From NCBI GenBank assembly GCA_002399975.1, contig DHER01000070.1, positions 62,239 to 69,005 on the forward strand: a stretch of DNA of 6,767 bases. Reading direction: 5' to 3'. The stretch's first letter is position 1. Every line of letters starts with the position of its first letter. The position numbers were made by a program, and so were the translations under genes. The DNA is from Firmicutes bacterium UBA4845 (lineage in GTDB: Bacteria > Bacillota > Clostridia > Tissierellales > Sedimentibacteraceae). Positions 4,815 to 6,767 of the stretch are shown one piece after another. The notes beneath the pieces were generated by a model that was not told the origin of the DNA, did not search any database, and saw nothing but the letters and a program-made list of their open reading frames with translations.

Positions 4815-6438
4815 AAACAATTATCAAAACCTTACTTATCCCAGTAAGGAAAAAGAACTGCAGATTTTATGCGACAGTCTTGGTGTCGCCAATACTACAA
4901 AAACAGAGATTAAAATCGGCAGCGTCCATAACAATGAAAGGTTGTCGACCCTGCTCTCTGATAAAACAGTAAATCTTGATGAGTTAAACTTCCTGATGAA
5001 GCGATTGGACAGCTTCGATCAAAAGGAGCTTGCAACCTTTTATGCAGCTGCTTATGCCGAAAAAGCTGAAACAATGACGGAGCTTATTAACCTAAGTTTT
5101 AATACCCATTGTTACAGCCTTGTAGCCGATTTTAGCGACTTAAATGCCGTAGGCAGGCAGATATACCTAACGGAGCAAATGGCAGTCAGCACAGAGGAAT
5201 TAGAGAGCCTTGACGGACGAAAATACTTTGAAAGCATGATTGCAGAAAACCCTAATCCTGTGATAACACCATATGGAGTGGTGTATAGAAACAGCAATGA
5301 GATTGTACAGACCTATGACGGCAGAAACTTTCCCTATTACCAATATGAGAATACTCCTATTACACTGCTTCTGAGTGCTCAAAATCGTAGCGAATATCTT
5401 TATCTGCCTATGGAGCAGAGTGAGATTAACAAGGCTTTAGAGCGATTAGGCGCAAAGAGTCTTGAAGAAATCCACTGGCAGGTAGAAGAACACAATATCC
5501 CTGATAACCTTGCAGATATGGCAGTTAAAGATCAGTCAGACCTATATGCCCTCAACCAATTTGCCGAAATTTTTAAGGAGATGGGACAGCGTGAGGTTAT
5601 ATCTTTATCTGAACTTGCAGCCTTTGTAAAAATCACTAAAGGAGAGGAACTTAAAACGCTGGCAGGCTGTATGTATGAGTTTGAAAGTTTTCCCGATATC
5701 CACACTCTGGAGCAATACGGCAGATATATGATTTGCGAAAGCGGTCGTATTGAATATGACAAAAATTTGGAGGACTACATCGACTTTAAATCCTATGGGC
5801 AGGACAAAATCAGCCGTGAAACCGGGACATTTACTTCTAAAGGTTATCTACTTTACCACGGATATGACCTGGAAATGCAGGGAATTTTGAATAAAAATAT
5901 CGGGCTTAAAATTAAAGAGCTGCACGAACCGCAGGAGCTTAAACTGTATATGCCTCTTAGGGTTGTTACCTATCAGGATGAAAATGACTATGGGGATCTT
6001 TATCAGGTAGATTATGAAATAGATGTGTATTCTGAAGAACTAAGTTCCTATGAAGATGAAATAAGAACTGCTATTATAAATCATCGTTTGGATGATGAAA
6101 AGCGTGGCATGATGGATTACTATGATCAGCCCGATACGGTGAATGCAAAAGTACAAAAGTATCTGTTTGATGTAGAAGTAATTGATGGAGAGCTGATGGG
6201 AGTTGCAGTTCTTACTCTTAATGCACCCTTAAATCAAGGAGAGCTTATAAAAATTAAGGAAGCCATCGAGGGTCAATGCTCTGACGGCTTTGGAGAAGGC
6301 CTCGAGCAGCGTGAAATTAAGTGTAACGGCAAGGAGGTATATGTAAGTCTTTGGAACTCTCATGATTGGAGCCTGAAAACCGCTGAAGAAATGGGAATTA
6401 CAGAACAAAAATATGAAATGAAGTTTGGAGGTATGTGA
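4786..6438 (+). CDS. ardA: Large ArdA-like antirestriction protein with tandem ArdA units and an extra C-terminal domain
   Basis: Predicted 550-residue cytoplasmic protein. ArdA proteins mimic bent B-DNA and block type I restriction enzymes, protecting incoming element DNA. The best match is residues 300-360: a DIHTLEQYGRYM helix, then LEDYIDFKSYGQD and GTFTSKGYLLY, which correspond to the end of Tn916 ArdA (YIDYQAYGRDL, GTFISTNHGIF). A second, more diverged unit seems to occupy 14-170. Residues 363-550 are not ArdA and not recognised; they include VVTYQDENDYGDLYQVDYEI and a C-terminal GFGEGLEQREI stretch. The protein is about three times the length of classic ArdA (about 165 residues). It is acidic: by hand count about 97 D+E against 52 K+R, as expected of a DNA mimic. 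AAAGGAGG lies seven bases before the ATG, inside the upstream gene. The DUF4314 gene starts one base after the stop. Antirestriction activity is inferred; the C-terminal role is unknown. Confidence 0.78.
   Translation: MRAMIQCMHENNYQNLTYPSKEKELQILCDSLGVANTTKTEIKIGSVHNNERLSTLLSDKTVNLDELNFLMKRLDSFDQKELATFYAAAYAEKAETMTELINLSFNTHCYSLVADFSDLNAVGRQIYLTEQMAVSTEELESLDGRKYFESMIAENPNPVITPYGVVYRNSNEIVQTYDGRNFPYYQYENTPITLLLSAQNRSEYLYLPMEQSEINKALERLGAKSLEEIHWQVEEHNIPDNLADMAVKDQSDLYALNQFAEIFKEMGQREVISLSELAAFVKITKGEELKTLAGCMYEFESFPDIHTLEQYGRYMICESGRIEYDKNLEDYIDFKSYGQDKISRETGTFTSKGYLLYHGYDLEMQGILNKNIGLKIKELHEPQELKLYMPLRVVTYQDENDYGDLYQVDYEIDVYSEELSSYEDEIRTAIINHRLDDEKRGMMDYYDQPDTVNAKVQKYLFDVEVIDGELMGVAVLTLNAPLNQGELIKIKEAIEGQCSDGFGEGLEQREIKCNGKEVYVSLWNSHDWSLKTAEEMGITEQKYEMKFGGM
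6427..6432 (+). promoter_or_regulatory. Ribosome-binding site that fixes the DUF4314 start
   Basis: GGAGGT lies seven bases before the ATG at 6440 and within the last codons of the ArdA-like gene. The frame stays open to a TTG at 6425, but that codon overlaps the binding site itself, so 6440 (MNGFPTRQQ) is chosen. Confidence 0.85.
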
Positions 6439-6439
6439 A

Positions 6440-6703
6440 ATGAATGGATTTCCTACAAGACAACAGGTTGAAAGAATTAAAGAAAAATTTCCACCAGGTA
6501 CTAAAATCCGTATGGAATCTATGTCCGATCCCTATGCACCAATTCCGCCTGGTATTGAAGGGATAGTAGATTTTGTGGATGATATCGGTACACTGCACTG
6601 CAGCTTCGAAAATGGGCGCAGCCTTGGTGTTATTGTTGGCGAGGATAGCTTTTCAGTTATTGAACCGGAAGAAGAACAAGGCATGGGTTTAACGATGAAA
6701 TAG
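6440..6703 (+). CDS. DUF4314 domain protein
   Basis: Predicted 87-residue protein of the DUF4314 family, common in Firmicutes conjugative elements and without a known function. The family pattern is clear: FPTRQQVERIKEKFPPGTKI (4-23), then the hallmark MSDPYAPIPPGIEGIV (28-43), DDIGTLHCSFENGRSLGVI (47-65) and GED (67-69). The middle resembles a small beta-barrel of the kind that often binds nucleic acid or protein partners, but this is inference. It ends in an acidic tail (EPEEE, 75-79). No signal or membrane segment is present. It follows the ArdA-like gene with one base between stop and start, so it is almost certainly translated from the same transcript. A hairpin with T-run just after the stop suggests the operon ends here. 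Confidence 0.88.
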   Translation: MNGFPTRQQVERIKEKFPPGTKIRMESMSDPYAPIPPGIEGIVDFVDDIGTLHCSFENGRSLGVIVGEDSFSVIEPEEEQGMGLTMK

Positions 6704-6747
6704 GAAAAACGGCAAGATGCAAAACACCCTGCCGCTTCCCTATTTTT
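6701..6747 (+). terminator. Terminator-like hairpin after the DUF4314 gene
   Basis: CGGCA (6710-6714) pairs with TGCCG (6730-6734). An outer TAGG (6701-6704) pairs with CCTA (6739-6742) across an internal loop, and TTTTT (6743-6747) follows. The hairpin starts at the stop codon of the DUF4314 gene. The stem is broken, so termination may be partial, leaving readthrough into later element genes. The last 20 bases show nothing else. Confidence 0.5.
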
Positions 6748-6767
6748 CAAGTCCCTTTATCAAATCA

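Larger units (their letters stand above)
4250..6767 (+). mobile_element. Left end of an integrated element, probably an ICE (runs off the window)
   Basis: Everything right of the methyltransferase gene has ICE character: a junction inside a known target gene, an ArdA-like antirestriction gene, a DUF4314 gene and a small cysteine-rich gene in one packed run. No integrase, relaxase, T4SS or cargo gene is visible, so the element type and its right end are unknown. Antirestriction genes close to an element end often belong to the leading region that enters a recipient first. Confidence 0.65.

Overview
The window looks like chromosome from an AT-rich, low-GC Gram-positive anaerobe of the Clostridia type. 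The evidence is short AGGAGG ribosome-binding sites, A/T-ending codons, an S-layer-homology (SLH) surface protein, and an RlmCD/RumA-type rRNA methyltransferase with Fe-S cysteines. The genus cannot be fixed from this sequence. The right third appears to be the left end of an integrated mobile element, probably an integrative conjugative element (ICE).

Layout, all genes on the + strand. (1) Bases 8-43 hold a terminator-like hairpin left over from an upstream gene. (2) Bases 121-915 encode an M55 (DppA-type) zinc D-aminopeptidase. (3) A 200-base spacer carries a probable promoter. (4) Bases 1116-2903 encode a secreted GHL10/DUF187 glycoside-hydrolase-like enzyme with three C-terminal SLH repeats. 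(5) After 26 bases, 2930-4303 encodes a 23S rRNA m5U methyltransferase, probably in the same operon. (6) Bases 4304-4571 contain no convincing gene but are dense in structure: an 18-bp perfect palindrome, an in-frame echo of the gene tail, two terminator-like hairpins and one AT hairpin. (7) Bases 4572-6703 hold three tightly packed element genes: an 80-residue cysteine-rich protein, a 550-residue ArdA-like antirestriction protein and an 87-residue DUF4314 protein. A terminator-like hairpin follows.

The host genes suggest cell-wall work. The M55 enzyme can trim D-amino-acid peptides, and the GHL10 family includes E. coli DigH, which cuts peptide-free peptidoglycan glycans. The SLH repeats would hold the hydrolase at the wall.

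The most interesting part is the junction. The last ~170 bases of the methyltransferase gene jump to about 55% GC and C-ending codons, while the rest of the gene is 20-37% GC where counted. The segment ends in a CACGTTGAGTGCGTG stretch encoding HVECV, a place where ICEs are known to integrate. This looks like an attachment junction with a transplanted gene end. Just inside the element, a strong hairpin plus T-run sits nine bases before the ribosome-binding site of the first element gene, leaving no room for a promoter between them. Expression must therefore pass through an apparent attenuator. The large ArdA-like protein appears to contain two tandem ArdA-like units (a fused pseudo-dimer) plus an unrecognised C-terminal domain.
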